Source: DASPUH01 sp035622975 (GTDB lineage: Bacteria; Chloroflexota; Limnocylindria; Limnocylindrales; CSP1-4). Taken from it: DNA of 33,873 bases. The stretch is taken from NCBI GenBank assembly GCA_035622975.1, contig DASPUH010000090.1:1-33873 (forward strand), read 5' to 3'. Every line of letters begins with the position of its first letter. Position 1 is the first letter of the stretch. Positions 1-7,669 of the stretch are shown one piece after another. Under the pieces are notes generated by a model that was given only the letters and a program-made list of their open reading frames with translations, did no database searches and was not told where the DNA came from. A program made the translations under genes and the position numbers.

Positions 1-20
1 GCAGGTGGTCCAGCAACCGG

Positions 21-46
21 ATGCCGGCTCGACCTCGAGCCGGCAT
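21..46. terminator. Perfect 12-bp inverted repeat upstream of smpB
   Basis: Positions 21-32 (ATGCCGGCTCGA) are exactly complementary to positions 35-46, separated by only CC, giving a very stable GC-rich hairpin. It probably ends the transcript of the gene that lies outside the window on the left. No real T-tract follows, so it could instead be a transcript-stabilising or processing stem. Nothing else is recognisable between it and smpB. Confidence 0.5.
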
Positions 47-94
47 TCGTGCGCCTAGTGGTGCCTCCATCCGCGAACCTCAAGGATCTTCCCC

Positions 95-559
95 ATGGGC
101 GAGACCACGGTGGCCCTCAACCGCCGGGCCTATCACGAATACCTCATCGAGGAGCATTTCGAAGCTGGCCTCGTCCTGACCGGCACGGAGATCAAGAGCA
201 TCCGCGCGCGCAAGGTGAACCTGCGCGACGCCTACGCGCGCGTCGAGCACGGTGAGGCGTGGCTCATCGGCGCCGACATCGCGCCCTGGACCGGCGGCAA
301 CCGCTGGAACCACGAGGCCAAACGCGTGCGCAAGCTGCTCCTCCACCGCCGCCAGATCGACGAGCTGCTGGGCAAGGCCTCGGCCAAGGGGCTCACCGTC
401 GTGCCGCTGCGGCTGTACCTGGACGACCATGGACGGGCCAAGGTGGAGCTGGGCCTGGCCCGCGGCAAGCAGCTCCACGATCGCCGCCGCGCCATCGCCG
501 AGCGGGATGCTCGTCGGGACCTGGATCGCCAGCTGGCCGACGTGGCCCGGGGCCGCTAG
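95..559 (+). CDS. smpB: SsrA-binding protein SmpB
   Basis: SmpB binds tmRNA and delivers it to ribosomes stalled on mRNAs lacking a stop codon, so that trans-translation can tag and release the nascent chain. The 154-residue protein has the family's usual length. It opens with NRRAYHEYLIEEHFEAG and continues with TGTEIKSIR, NLRDAY and the LLLHRRQI segment typical of the SmpB OB fold. The C-terminal tail is basic (KQLHDRRRAIAERDARRDLDR), as expected for the part that enters the mRNA channel. The ATG at 95 is preceded by AAGGA at 82-86 with an 8-nt spacer. Its RNA partner ssrA lies about 380 bp downstream on the same strand, a common arrangement that supports the call. Confidence 0.97.
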   Translation: MGETTVALNRRAYHEYLIEEHFEAGLVLTGTEIKSIRARKVNLRDAYARVEHGEAWLIGADIAPWTGGNRWNHEAKRVRKLLLHRRQIDELLGKASAKGLTVVPLRLYLDDHGRAKVELGLARGKQLHDRRRAIAERDARRDLDRQLADVARGR

Positions 560-939
560 CGGCGCGTGGCGCCAGGCCTCGCTCCGGCGGCGACGGCGCG
601 TTCGATCCCGTCGGGTCATGCAGCCAGCGACTGGATGGTCGCCGACCGCGCCCCGCCGGCCGCGCCCGGCATCACAGGATGCATGCGTTGGCAGAAGGGG
701 GCCTCCCGCCTGCCGATCCAGTCATGCCGCGTATGCATCCGACGGATCGACCCCGCTGGGTCGGATCGATCAGTCGATCGGTGCATGAACGACCAAGGGT
801 GGCTGGGCGGGAGTGCATCGACGGGTTGCCCTGTGCCGCACCCGAAGAGCTCGAGTGTGGCCCCCCAAGGCAGCGACCCTTGTCCGAACGGGCGTTCGAG
901 CGTAGAATCGGTGGTCCGGACGCGAGAGCGACCGGCTAC
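560..939 (+). other. Non-coding spacer between smpB and ssrA, rich in inverted repeats
   Basis: I see no convincing gene in this stretch. It holds a short hairpin directly after the smpB stop (GGCGC 561-565 with GCGCC 569-573). It also has an 11-bp inverted repeat with one G-T mismatch (677-687 against 730-740, built on GGATGCAT). A compact stem follows at 745-767 (GATCGACCC against GGGTCG-bulge-ATC), and the tmRNA promoter lies at 880-908. The repeats could form a terminator or attenuator for smpB, or structured 3' RNA. Their function is unknown. Confidence 0.4.
880..908 (+). promoter_or_regulatory. Promoter of the tmRNA gene
   Basis: A -35-like TTGTCC (880-885) and a -10-like TAGAAT (903-908) are separated by exactly 17 bp. 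Transcription would begin near 915, about 25 nt before mature tmRNA position 1. This fits a short 5' leader removed by RNase P. Confidence 0.65.
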
Positions 940-1313
940 GGGGATGTGTGGTTTCGACAGGGCCGGATCCCCGGGGAACGCGAGCCGAGGTGCCGTCAGG
1001 CCTCGTAAAACAGGCGGCAAAACGAAGTAACTGGCAACCGCCAGCCTGCTCTCGCCCTCGCCGCTTAGGCGGTAAGGTGAGCGTGGAAGCAGCCTCCTCC
1101 CCGTGGGCTGTGGAAGCGTCACTCAGCGGGGATGCAGCTCCGGCCAGCGTGGCGTAACCGGAGACCAGGCCCGATCCAGGGACACGCGACTGGACCGCTC
1201 CGCAGACTGCCGATGGCCGGCTGAGCGGTCGACGACAAAGCATCGGACACGCTCGTAGTGGTCTCCGGCTGATGGTTCTGGACGGGGAGTTCGACCCTCC
1301 CCCATCTCCACCA
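940..1313 (+). ncRNA. ssrA: Transfer-messenger RNA (tmRNA), single-piece
   Basis: tmRNA acts first as an alanyl-tRNA mimic and then as an mRNA that adds a degradation tag to stalled peptides. The 5' end GGGGATGTGTGGTTTCGACAG is the classical tmRNA start. The acceptor stem forms between GGGGATG at 940-946 and CATCTCC at 1303-1309, with one G-U pair, followed by A and an encoded CCA (1311-1313). The T arm is visible as GGGAG-TTCGACC-CTCCC. The tag reading frame lies at 1033-1068. At 374 nt it is of normal size for an unpermuted tmRNA. Pseudoknots are expected on both sides of the tag frame but I did not fold them. Confidence 0.97.
1033..1068 (+). other. tmRNA tag-peptide reading frame
   Basis: From GGC at 1033 the frame reads GNRQPALALAA and ends with TAG at 1066-1068. 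The ALAA end matches the C-terminal degron recognised by ClpXP-type proteases in other bacteria. The resume codon would be Gly rather than the commoner Ala. The choice of GGC rests on the frame and on the preceding GTAACT context. Confidence 0.85.
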
Positions 1314-1326
1314 GCACTGATGCGAT

Positions 1327-1359
1327 CGGCGCTCCTTCCGACCGGGAGGGGCGCCGTTT
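1327..1359 (+). terminator. Intrinsic terminator of ssrA
   Basis: Positions 1327-1339 pair along all 13 positions with 1344-1356 (two G-U pairs), leaving the loop GACC. TTT (1357-1359) and a pyrimidine-rich stretch follow. It begins 14 nt after the CCA end of tmRNA, where a rho-independent terminator is expected. Confidence 0.8.
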
Positions 1360-1404
1360 CGATTCCGGGCGCCACGCGATGCCGCGGAGTCGGAAGGGAG
1401 GGCG

Positions 1405-2415
1405 ATGGTGGGCCGCTGGGCCGTCGAACGCGTCGTGCACTTCGCGCCGGGCGAGCTGGTGAAGGACGGCTTCGTCCACTTCGGGTTCCACGATCACGAG
1501 GGACGCCACTACCTCATCGACCACCCGCGGCACTTCCTTGGCCTCATCGGTCCCTACGACCGGCTGGCCTGGACCGTCGCGGCGCAGCCCGTCTTCGCGG
1601 ACGTGCCCAACATCGCGGCCGCGCTCGAGTTCCCGATGTACGTGGACTCCCTGCCCGACGGCACGCTCGTCGTCTCGAACCTGGGGAACGCCCACCTATA
1701 CCGCGTGGACCCGTCGGCCATGTCGGCCCGCCTGCTGGTGGACGGGTCCGCCCTGGGCATGACCGACATGGGCAACTGCGTCGTCGACCGTCAGGGTGAC
1801 ATCTGGGTCAACGAGGTGAAGGGCTGCCGCGTCTGGACCTTCGACCAGGCCGGGAAGGTGGTCCGCGTGCTGGGGGACGGCCACCCCGGGTTCCAGGCGG
1901 ACGCGGTGGGCTTCCGGGACGTCCGCTTCCACTGGATCTACGACCTCCGCCGCGGTCCCGACGACCGCCTGTACGTCCTCGACAGCCGGAATTACGCCCT
2001 GCGGTCGGTGGACCCGATCGCCGGGCTCGTCAGCCCCGTGGCCGGGTCCGGCTCGCCGGGCTACAGCGGTGACGGCGGCGCCGCGCGGGCGGCCACCTTC
2101 GGCGGCGATCCGACCGCCAGGTACGACGGACCCATCTCGCTCGCCCTCGACGAAGTGGGTCACGCCTTCGTGGGCGACCGCTTCAACCACGTCGTGCGGA
2201 TGATCGAGCTGCGGACCGGCCTCATCACCACGATCGCGGGCCGCCCCGCTGCGGATGACGCGCGGCCGAACGATCCCGGCGAGACCGATCCCCTTCGCCT
2301 GAACCTGCCCCAGATCAGCAGCATGGACTACCGCGATGGCCGGCTGCTGGTGCCGACGGACCTGGGTGACGAGGGCGGAGACCTGGCCGTGCTGCGCATG
2401 TCGGACGGCTCTTGA
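1405..2415 (+). CDS. NHL-repeat / SMP-30-like beta-propeller protein
   Basis: This 336-residue protein is built from repeated propeller blades. Examples are the segments around YVDSLPDGTLVVSNLGNAHL, CVVDRQGDIWVNEVKGCRV, LYVLDSRNYALRSVDP and HAFVGDRFNHVVRMIELRTG, and the SGSPGYSGDGGAA motif is common in NHL proteins. No signal peptide or membrane segment is visible, so a cytoplasmic location is likely. The ATG at 1405 follows a purine-rich Shine-Dalgarno (GGAAGGGAGG, 1392-1401). The family includes lactonases and non-enzymatic scaffolds. I cannot assign a substrate, and neighbours offer no pathway clue. Confidence 0.75.
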   Translation: MVGRWAVERVVHFAPGELVKDGFVHFGFHDHEGRHYLIDHPRHFLGLIGPYDRLAWTVAAQPVFADVPNIAAALEFPMYVDSLPDGTLVVSNLGNAHLYRVDPSAMSARLLVDGSALGMTDMGNCVVDRQGDIWVNEVKGCRVWTFDQAGKVVRVLGDGHPGFQADAVGFRDVRFHWIYDLRRGPDDRLYVLDSRNYALRSVDPIAGLVSPVAGSGSPGYSGDGGAARAATFGGDPTARYDGPISLALDEVGHAFVGDRFNHVVRMIELRTGLITTIAGRPAADDARPNDPGETDPLRLNLPQISSMDYRDGRLLVPTDLGDEGGDLAVLRMSDGS

Positions 2416-2446
2416 CACGACCGCTCCCCGGGGGCAGCGTGATGCC

Positions 2447-2683
2447 ATGTTCCCGAATCCGGCGATCACCGGGACCGCGATCGTGAAGGCCCTCGACACG
2501 GAGGTGGCGACCGCGCACCACCAGGACGCCGACCGCGCCAGGGCCGCGCTGGACGAAGCGGACCTCCACGAGATGGAGCAGGCCGCCTACTACAGCGACG
2601 CCGGCCCGAGCGAGCCGTCCACGACCGAGCCGCCGACGATCAAGGCACGTCGCAGCCTGCTGGACCGGCTCCTGCGCCGCTAG
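2447..2683 (+). CDS. Small charged protein of unknown function
   Basis: This reading frame of 78 residues starts at ATG 2447, just after the propeller gene. The sequence is acidic in the middle (DADRARAALDEADLHEMEQAA) and ends in a basic patch (KARRSLLDRLLRR). A proline/threonine-rich stretch (SEPSTTEPPTIK) separates the two. There is no signal peptide or membrane helix. I do not recognise a family. Its stop codon shares the palindrome CTAG with the stop of the convergent acetyltransferase gene, which argues that the frame is real. The start is uncertain because no clear Shine-Dalgarno precedes it. Confidence 0.5.
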   Translation: MFPNPAITGTAIVKALDTEVATAHHQDADRARAALDEADLHEMEQAAYYSDAGPSEPSTTEPPTIKARRSLLDRLLRR

Positions 2684-3573
2684 GCCGCCCGCCCTGCCGG
2701 CTCGAAGCGCCAGTCGGCCACATCGCGCACCGGCTCGTAGCCGATCGCCCGGTAGATGTGGTTGGACGTCGGATTGGCGAGGTCGGTGAACAGGAAGAGC
2801 GAGCGGCAGCCGGCGTCGAGCTGGGCCTGGCTGACGGCCGCCACGAGGCTGCTGGCGTAGCCGCGACCCCGGCGCTCGGGCGGCGTGTAGACCGGCCCGA
2901 CCCGCACCCCGTGCGCCGTGCGCCCCCCGATGGCCGTCAGCGACACGGGCCCCTCGTCATCCCACAGGTAGGCCGCCCGCCCCCCGCCGGCCAGCATCCG
3001 GTCGGCGATCACGGCCATGTCCACCGGCTCGTCGCCCTGCAGCGCCTCGTCGTTGAAAGCGTTCAGCCAGGCCACGAGGAGGCCGCGGTCCGCGGTGGTG
3101 GCCAGGCGCCAGGTGCCTCCCGCCGGTCGCGGCCGCCGCACGCGATCCAGGCGGAAGATCCGTTCGGTGCGCGCGAGGCGCATGCGCTGCCCGGACCGGC
3201 GGACCCACGAGCGGGCGAAGGCTTCCGCCTCGCGCACCGGGCCCAGCACGCCCCGGATGCTCGCGTCCGGGCCACGCTCGGCAAGGTCGACGGCCACGTC
3301 CCGGGCGACGAGCGGGAGGGCCGCCTCGTCGTCGACCTCCGACAGGACGAGGTTCCACGGTGGCGTCCGCACCGCGACCGCGACGACGGTATCGCCGCGC
3401 ACGGCGGCGGCGAGATACGGCGGCCCGCCCACCGTATCGGGCGCGGGCGAGCGAAGGCCGCCCAGGATGCCCAGGATCAGGTTGTGCTCGGCCTCGCGAC
3501 CGGCAAGGAAGTCCCCGGCCAGGGCCAGCAGGTCGCCGGCCCGGGCGAAGCGGGCGAGCCGCAGGGCGGGCAC
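2680..3573 (-). CDS. GNAT-family N-acetyltransferase
   Basis: The C-terminal half shows the GNAT fold. VGPVYTPPERRGRGYASSLV contains the RRGRGYA acetyl-CoA pyrophosphate-binding motif A, followed by a helix and the NPTSNHIYRAIGYEPV motif B region. At 297 residues it is longer than a single GNAT domain. The N-terminal 150 residues probably form a second, degenerate GNAT-like domain, as in many two-domain family members. The acceptor substrate cannot be predicted. The gene lies 14 nt after khpB on the same strand and may be the last gene of the rpmH operon. The start is GTG 3573, without a strong Shine-Dalgarno. Confidence 0.8.
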   Translation of the reverse strand: MPALRLARFARAGDLLALAGDFLAGREAEHNLILGILGGLRSPAPDTVGGPPYLAAAVRGDTVVAVAVRTPPWNLVLSEVDDEAALPLVARDVAVDLAERGPDASIRGVLGPVREAEAFARSWVRRSGQRMRLARTERIFRLDRVRRPRPAGGTWRLATTADRGLLVAWLNAFNDEALQGDEPVDMAVIADRMLAGGGRAAYLWDDEGPVSLTAIGGRTAHGVRVGPVYTPPERRGRGYASSLVAAVSQAQLDAGCRSLFLFTDLANPTSNHIYRAIGYEPVRDVADWRFEPAGRAA

Positions 3574-3587
3574 GCCGGGTCGCGAGC

Positions 3588-4670
3588 CTAGGCGTCCCGG
3601 CGGAGGACCACCACGCGACGGTTGGGCTCCTCGCCGATGGACTGCGTGCTGATCCCGTCGCGTGCCTTGAGCGCGATGTGGATCCAGCGCCGCTCGAGCG
3701 GCGGCATGGGCTCCAGCTGGAGCATCTTACCCGTCTCGAGCACGTGGTCCGCGGCCCTGTTGGCGAGCTCGACGAGCTGCCGCTCCCGGCGGCCGCGGTA
3801 ATCCTCCACGTCGACCAGGACGCGGGTCCAGGCCCCGATCTCCCGCGAGAGCATCAGGTTCAGCAGGTGCTGCAGCGCCGACAGGCGCTCGCCCTTCCGG
3901 CCGATGAGGGCCCCCAGCGCCTCGCGCTCGTCGCCTTCCCCACTCACGTCGAGCTTGGAAGTCTCGCCGGTCACGATGGTGACCTGGACGTCGTAGCCCA
4001 TCAGCGTCAGGAGGCGCTCCAGGATGGCCTTGCCGGCGGCGAGCGCCTCCGGTGACGCCTCGGCGGCCTGGATCTCCTCACGCTCCACCGTCCGCGAGGC
4101 ACGGCCCGCCGCCACCTGTTCGGTCTCTGCGTCCGTCAGCCCGGTCGGGCGGTGATCGCTGCGGGAGCGCTCCGGGCGGTCGCCACGCGGCGCCCGGTCG
4201 GGGCGCGGCCCACGCTCGGGTCGATCGCGGCGAGGTGGTCGGTCGGCACGCGACGCGGGCGCCTGGAGATCGACTTGGGCGTCCTCGTCCGGCGGCCGTG
4301 ACTCCGTCGGCCGCACCGGCCGGTCCATCGGTCGGGGCCCGCGCTCGGGACGCGCGCCGCGATCCGGTCGGCCGCCACGGCCGCGATCGTCGCGGCCACG
4401 TCCGCCCTCACGGTCGCGGTCGGGGCGTGGCTCGCGTGGCGGCAGGGGTGTCGCCGCGGCCGCCTCACGCCGCGGGGCAGCGCCACCGAGCGCGGAGCGT
4501 GGCGCAGCCACGATGCGGGCCGGCTCCGCCCCCATGCCCAGGACGCCCCGGCTGCCGGGCGTCAGGATCTCGAAGTCGAGATCGTCCAGCCCAGCCACGC
4601 CGAACGCGTCGCGGGCGGCCCGGAGCGCCTCCTCGACGCTCTTGCCGGTGAATTCCTGATAGTCGCTCAT
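3588..4670 (-). CDS. khpB: RNA-binding protein KhpB (Jag), with Jag_N, KH and R3H domains
   Basis: KhpB/Jag is a small-RNA/mRNA-binding partner of KhpA in Gram-positive-type bacteria, usually encoded beside yidC. The Jag_N domain occupies residues 1-50 (EFTGKSVEEALRAA, then SRGVLGMG). An Arg/Asp/Gly/Pro-rich disordered linker spans about residues 70-205. The KH domain carries the GRKG loop near residue 257, and a C-terminal R3H domain includes ERRWIHIAL. The linker is unusually long and RG-rich, making the protein 360 residues. The start ATG at 4670 overlaps the yidC stop (ATGA) and has GGGGAG upstream, so translation is probably coupled. Confidence 0.93.
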   Translation of the reverse strand: MSDYQEFTGKSVEEALRAARDAFGVAGLDDLDFEILTPGSRGVLGMGAEPARIVAAPRSALGGAAPRREAAAATPLPPREPRPDRDREGGRGRDDRGRGGRPDRGARPERGPRPMDRPVRPTESRPPDEDAQVDLQAPASRADRPPRRDRPERGPRPDRAPRGDRPERSRSDHRPTGLTDAETEQVAAGRASRTVEREEIQAAEASPEALAAGKAILERLLTLMGYDVQVTIVTGETSKLDVSGEGDEREALGALIGRKGERLSALQHLLNLMLSREIGAWTRVLVDVEDYRGRRERQLVELANRAADHVLETGKMLQLEPMPPLERRWIHIALKARDGISTQSIGEEPNRRVVVLRRDA

Positions 4671-6019
4671 CTTCTTCTCCCCCGTCGACTGGTTCGTGCC
4701 CGTTTCCTGGCTGGACGCACCGTGCCGCTGGCCGCGTCCCTGGGATCGCGTTGGCCGGCAGGCGTATCGGTCACCCTGGGCCGCGGTGGCGGCGCAACGG
4801 CGATGCCGAAGCGCGGCGTGTGGCCCTTGGCGAAGGCGGGCGTCCAACCGAAGAGCGGGAACAACGAGCCCCAGCCAACGGTCAGATATTGCTGCACGAT
4901 CGAGAAGACCGTGGTGACGATCCAGTAGAGGAACAGGCCAGCCGGCAGGAACGAACCGTAGACGATCGACAGCAGCGGGATGAAGGCATAGATCTGCTGC
5001 TGGCTGCGTGATTGAGAGTCGACCGCGGGCGGCATCATCATGCGCGTCTGGATCAGCTGCAGGCCGGCCGAGACCAGGGCCAGGAGGCTCAGGCCGAAGG
5101 TCGCGAATCCCAGCGGGATGTCGGCGAAGACGGCTGGCTGCCCGGCGTTCAGGCCGCCCAGCCAGTGGATGGTGGAGTTGAGGCATGGCACCAGGGCGTT
5201 GCCGGTGGCGTCCTGGCACTGGATGTTGACGATCTTGGTCCCGAAGACGGTCAGCATCGAGCTGATGTTGGGCGCCTGCAGGCCGGCGCTGAAGACGTAG
5301 TACATGGGCAGGAGCAGGAGCATCTGGGCCAGCGACGGCAGGCAGCCGGCGGCGGGGTTGACGCCGCGGTCCTGGTACAGCTTCATCTGCTCCGCGCTCT
5401 GCTTGTTGCGGTCGCCCTTGTAGCGGCGCCGGATCTCGGCCAGCTCGGGTTGCAACGCCTGCATGCGACGCGTGGAGGTGATCTGCCGGCGGAACAAGGG
5501 GATCAGCAGGAGCCGGATCAGCAGCGTCACGAGGATGATCGCGATGCCGATGTCACCGGTGATGCTGTAGATGAAGGCGAGGGCCAGGAAGATCGTCTGG
5601 AAGATCGGCGTGAAGGCCACGGCCAGGATCGTCAGGGGGTCGATGCTGGCCAGCTGGGCGGGGCACAGGTTGGGGTGCCGTGTCGGGCTGGGCAGCGGGG
5701 TGGTGGTCGGGATGGGCGATCCGGCCACCGCGCTGCTCGGCGTCGGACTGACCGTCGGGGCGGGCGTGATGTTGGGGCAGGGCGGCTCGTTGTTCTCCAG
5801 GAAGGGGGTCTGCCCCGCGGGCGTCGGCGTCGGCGTCGTGGTCGTCGCACCTGTGCTGGCCGGCGCGGAGGCCGTCGGCGAAGGGCCGTCGGCCAGAGCC
5901 GTCCCCACCGGCAGCCACATGGCGACGGCCAAACCAAGCAGCGCCAGCAGGAGGCCGGCCCGGATCAGCACCGTCCGGCGGCCCGGGCGCGAGGGCAGCT
6001 GGCCCGACGACAGGCTCAT
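4667..6019 (-). CDS. yidC: Membrane protein insertase YidC (Oxa1 family)
   Basis: YidC inserts membrane proteins alone or with SecYEG. An N-terminal hydrophobic segment (residues about 13-35) is followed by an external Pro/Thr/Ser-rich stretch to about residue 120. Next come the conserved Oxa1 core helices, including the groove Arg in LLIRLLLIP (R169). The cytoplasmic hairpin is basic (RRQITSTRRMQALQPELAEI), and LFLYWIVTTVFSIVQQ lies in the last helix. The tail is strongly basic (ARKRARTSRRGRRR), suited to ribosome contact. The PT-rich stretch contains two Cys, and another Cys pair lies in a later external loop. The chosen start, ATG 6019, overlaps the yidD stop (ATGA). An in-frame ATG ten codons upstream is less likely. 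Confidence 0.95.
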   Translation of the reverse strand: MSLSSGQLPSRPGRRTVLIRAGLLLALLGLAVAMWLPVGTALADGPSPTASAPASTGATTTTPTPTPAGQTPFLENNEPPCPNITPAPTVSPTPSSAVAGSPIPTTTPLPSPTRHPNLCPAQLASIDPLTILAVAFTPIFQTIFLALAFIYSITGDIGIAIILVTLLIRLLLIPLFRRQITSTRRMQALQPELAEIRRRYKGDRNKQSAEQMKLYQDRGVNPAAGCLPSLAQMLLLLPMYYVFSAGLQAPNISSMLTVFGTKIVNIQCQDATGNALVPCLNSTIHWLGGLNAGQPAVFADIPLGFATFGLSLLALVSAGLQLIQTRMMMPPAVDSQSRSQQQIYAFIPLLSIVYGSFLPAGLFLYWIVTTVFSIVQQYLTVGWGSLFPLFGWTPAFAKGHTPRFGIAVAPPPRPRVTDTPAGQRDPRDAASGTVRPARKRARTSRRGRRR

Positions 6020-6234
6020 GGGACGGGGTCGAACCCGCCGGGGGCCCATGGGTGGCAGCGGGCGATGCGCCGTGCCCCCATGAGGCTGCCCCGCAGCAGG
6101 CCGTAGCGGACGATCGCCTGCTCGGTGTAGCGCGAGCAGCTGGGCTCGTACCGGCAGGACGAGGGGAAGATGGCGAAGACGATGCGGTAGAGACGGATGA
6201 GCCCCACGCCGAGGGCGACGCCGATTCGTCTCAC
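6016..6234 (-). CDS. yidD: Membrane protein insertion efficiency factor YidD
   Basis: YidD is a small membrane-associated protein that assists YidC-dependent insertion. The 72-residue protein shows the family signature FPSSCRYEPSCSRYTEQAI, then GSLMGARRIARCHPW and the GGFDPVP end, so all hallmark cysteines are present. It begins with an amphipathic helix (LIRLYRIVFAIF). The GTG start at 6234 overlaps the rnpA stop (GTGA), and its own stop overlaps the yidC start (ATGA), placing it in a coupled operon. Confidence 0.96.
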   Translation of the reverse strand: MRRIGVALGVGLIRLYRIVFAIFPSSCRYEPSCSRYTEQAIVRYGLLRGSLMGARRIARCHPWAPGGFDPVP

Positions 6235-6569
6235 CTGTCCGTCACTTCTCCCTTGAGCACGCCCGCAGCCTGCAGGGCCTCACCGACCGACGATCCCAGC
6301 GTGGCCTGGCTCACCGTCGCCCCGGCCGGCCGGACGGCGATGAGGACGTCCCACCCACCGAGCAACCGCGGTTCCAGGCCGCGGATGATCGAGCGGAGTC
6401 TCCGCCGCACCCGGTTGCGGACGACCGCTCCCCCCAGCTTCCGCCCGGTCGCGAACCCGAACCGTGTCTCCGGCAAGTCGGTGCGCCTGAAGCGGAGGGC
6501 GACGTACGTGTCACCCCTGGTCCGCCGCGAACGCTGGAGTTCGGCGAAGTCATGCGCCGAGGTGAGCAT
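6231..6569 (-). CDS. rnpA: Ribonuclease P protein component
   Basis: RnpA is the protein subunit of RNase P, which matures tRNA 5' ends and here presumably also pre-tmRNA. The 112-residue protein contains the diagnostic RNR motif in GGAVVRNRVRRRLRSIIR, with FGFATGRKLG before it. The basic region binds the precursor leader and the RNA subunit. The start at ATG 6569 gives a slightly short N terminus (LTSAHDFAELQRSRR). The gene lies 39 nt after rpmH, the usual pairing. Confidence 0.95.
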   Translation of the reverse strand: MLTSAHDFAELQRSRRTRGDTYVALRFRRTDLPETRFGFATGRKLGGAVVRNRVRRRLRSIIRGLEPRLLGGWDVLIAVRPAGATVSQATLGSSVGEALQAAGVLKGEVTDR

Positions 6570-6608
6570 GCGCAGAGTGATGCGGTGCGGCCTCGATGAA
6601 GGCGGTGG

Positions 6609-6743
6609 TCAGGCGGACAGGCGCTTCCGCCCCTTGGCGCGCCTGGCGGCCAGCACGCGCCGGCCTCCGTGGGTGCGCATGCGGGCCCGGAAGCCGTGTT
6701 CCTTGGCGCGGTGACGCTTGCGAGGCTGGTAGGTCTGCTTCAT
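6609..6743 (-). CDS. rpmH: 50S ribosomal protein L34
   Basis: The 44-residue protein MKQTYQPRKRHRAKEHGF... matches L34 over its full length, including the RMRTHGGRRVLAARRAKGRKRL core, which binds 23S rRNA. The open frame continues 26 codons upstream to a GTG. L34 always begins near KRTYQP, so the ATG at 6743 is the start. It is the first gene of the rpmH-rnpA-yidD-yidC-khpB operon and has an untranslated leader of about 140 nt. Confidence 0.97.
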   Translation of the reverse strand: MKQTYQPRKRHRAKEHGFRARMRTHGGRRVLAARRAKGRKRLSA

Positions 6744-6891
6744 CGCGCTGGGAGGACTCCTTGGGCCGAGGAACCGGACCCGGACGGGGCGGGACTGGCC
6801 CCGTTGGTCCCTGAGAGGCACCGAACGCGCCGCTGCGAGGTGTCGGAACCGGGTCCGGTCCGTCCCGCTGTGGCGCGTCGATCAACGCGGG

Positions 6892-6921
6892 ATTATAGGA
6901 ACCGCCCAGAACGGGTGTCAA
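6892..6921 (-). promoter_or_regulatory. Consensus sigma-70-type promoter of the rpmH operon
   Basis: On the minus strand a perfect TTGACA (6921-6916) and a perfect TATAAT (6897-6892) are separated by 18 bp, a striking AT-rich island in GC-rich DNA. Transcription would start near 6885, leaving about 140 nt of leader before rpmH. It is the best consensus match in the window, as expected for ribosomal-protein expression. Confidence 0.88.
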
Positions 6922-6944
6922 ACGGCTGCATGGGTTCGCGACGG

Positions 6945-7634
6945 CTACTCCGCGATGTCCGAGGCGTCGACGCTCTCGACGCCCTCCAGGTTGGTCAGCG
7001 CCGCCAGCAGCTCGTGGGCCGTCGAGTGGTGCGGCAGGCGGACCTCCAGGACGATCTCGTAGCGGCCCTTGCCGAGCTTGCGGCTGGTGATGGACGACAA
7101 CTCGGCGTTGGCCGCGGCGATACGGCCGGACACCTGCCCCAGCACGCTCAGGCCGGCGATCTCAAGGCGCACGGTCACGGCCCGCGAACCGGTCGGGTGG
7201 ATGCGCGCGGCGATGGCGTTGAGCGGCCCAAGGCTGACGAGCATGATGATCACGGCGACGAATCCCAGCACGTACTGCCCGGTGCCGACGGCCAGGCCGA
7301 CGGCCGCGGTCGCCCACAGGCTGGCGGCGGTCGTCAGGCCGCGGATGATGCTGCCCTGGTGGATGATCGCGCCGGCGCCCAGGAAGCCGATGCCGGTCAC
7401 GACCTGGGCGGCGATGCGCGTCGGATCGGGAGCGGCTGCGGCCCCCTGGTGGAAGGCGTCGACGTAGCCGGTCCCGCTCAGGATGGCGAAGAGGGCTGAC
7501 CCCATGGCCACCAGCAGGTGCGTCCGCATGCCCGCCGGGTGATCGTGGATCTCCCGCTCCAGGCCGATCGCCGCGCCCCCGATCGCCGCCAGCAGGAGCC
7601 GCAGGCCCAGATCGAGCTGCAGGGTCAGGTCCAT
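6945..7634 (-). CDS. MgtC/SapB-family membrane protein with C-terminal ACT-like domain
   Basis: The N-terminal 140 residues hold about four to five membrane helices with family landmarks. These are AAIGGAAIGLEREIHDHPAGMRTHLLVAMGSALF (GLERE and RTH), TGIGFLGAGAII and RGLTTAASLWATAAVGLAVG. The cytoplasmic C-terminal 85 residues resemble the ACT-like domain seen in long MgtC proteins. Family members are linked to Mg2+ homeostasis and F-type ATP synthase modulation, but the function here is not provable. It sits between rpmH and dnaA, facing away from csaA. A TANNNT box (7646-7641) ends 6 nt before the ATG, suggesting a leaderless mRNA. Confidence 0.88.
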   Translation of the reverse strand: MDLTLQLDLGLRLLLAAIGGAAIGLEREIHDHPAGMRTHLLVAMGSALFAILSGTGYVDAFHQGAAAAPDPTRIAAQVVTGIGFLGAGAIIHQGSIIRGLTTAASLWATAAVGLAVGTGQYVLGFVAVIIMLVSLGPLNAIAARIHPTGSRAVTVRLEIAGLSVLGQVSGRIAAANAELSSITSRKLGKGRYEIVLEVRLPHHSTAHELLAALTNLEGVESVDASDIAE

Positions 7635-7640
7635 CCCGGC

Positions 7641-7646
7641 AGCTTA
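7641..7646 (-). promoter_or_regulatory. Candidate -10 box of mgtC (leaderless)
   Basis: TAAGCT on the minus strand lies 6 nt before the mgtC ATG, so transcription would start at or beside the start codon. No Shine-Dalgarno or clear -35 is present. Confidence 0.5.
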
Positions 7647-7669
7647 CGCCGTGGCGTCGCGCCGGAGGC

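Noticed and set aside
2412..2417. Perfect TTGACA at the end of the NHL gene as a -35 box for the small protein
   Set aside because: It overlaps the stop codon region and no TANNNT-like -10 lies 16-19 bp downstream, so it is probably chance.
6744..6821. 26-codon in-frame extension of L34 from GTG 6821
   Set aside because: L34 begins near KRTYQP in all families I know; the stretch is better explained as the operon's untranslated leader.
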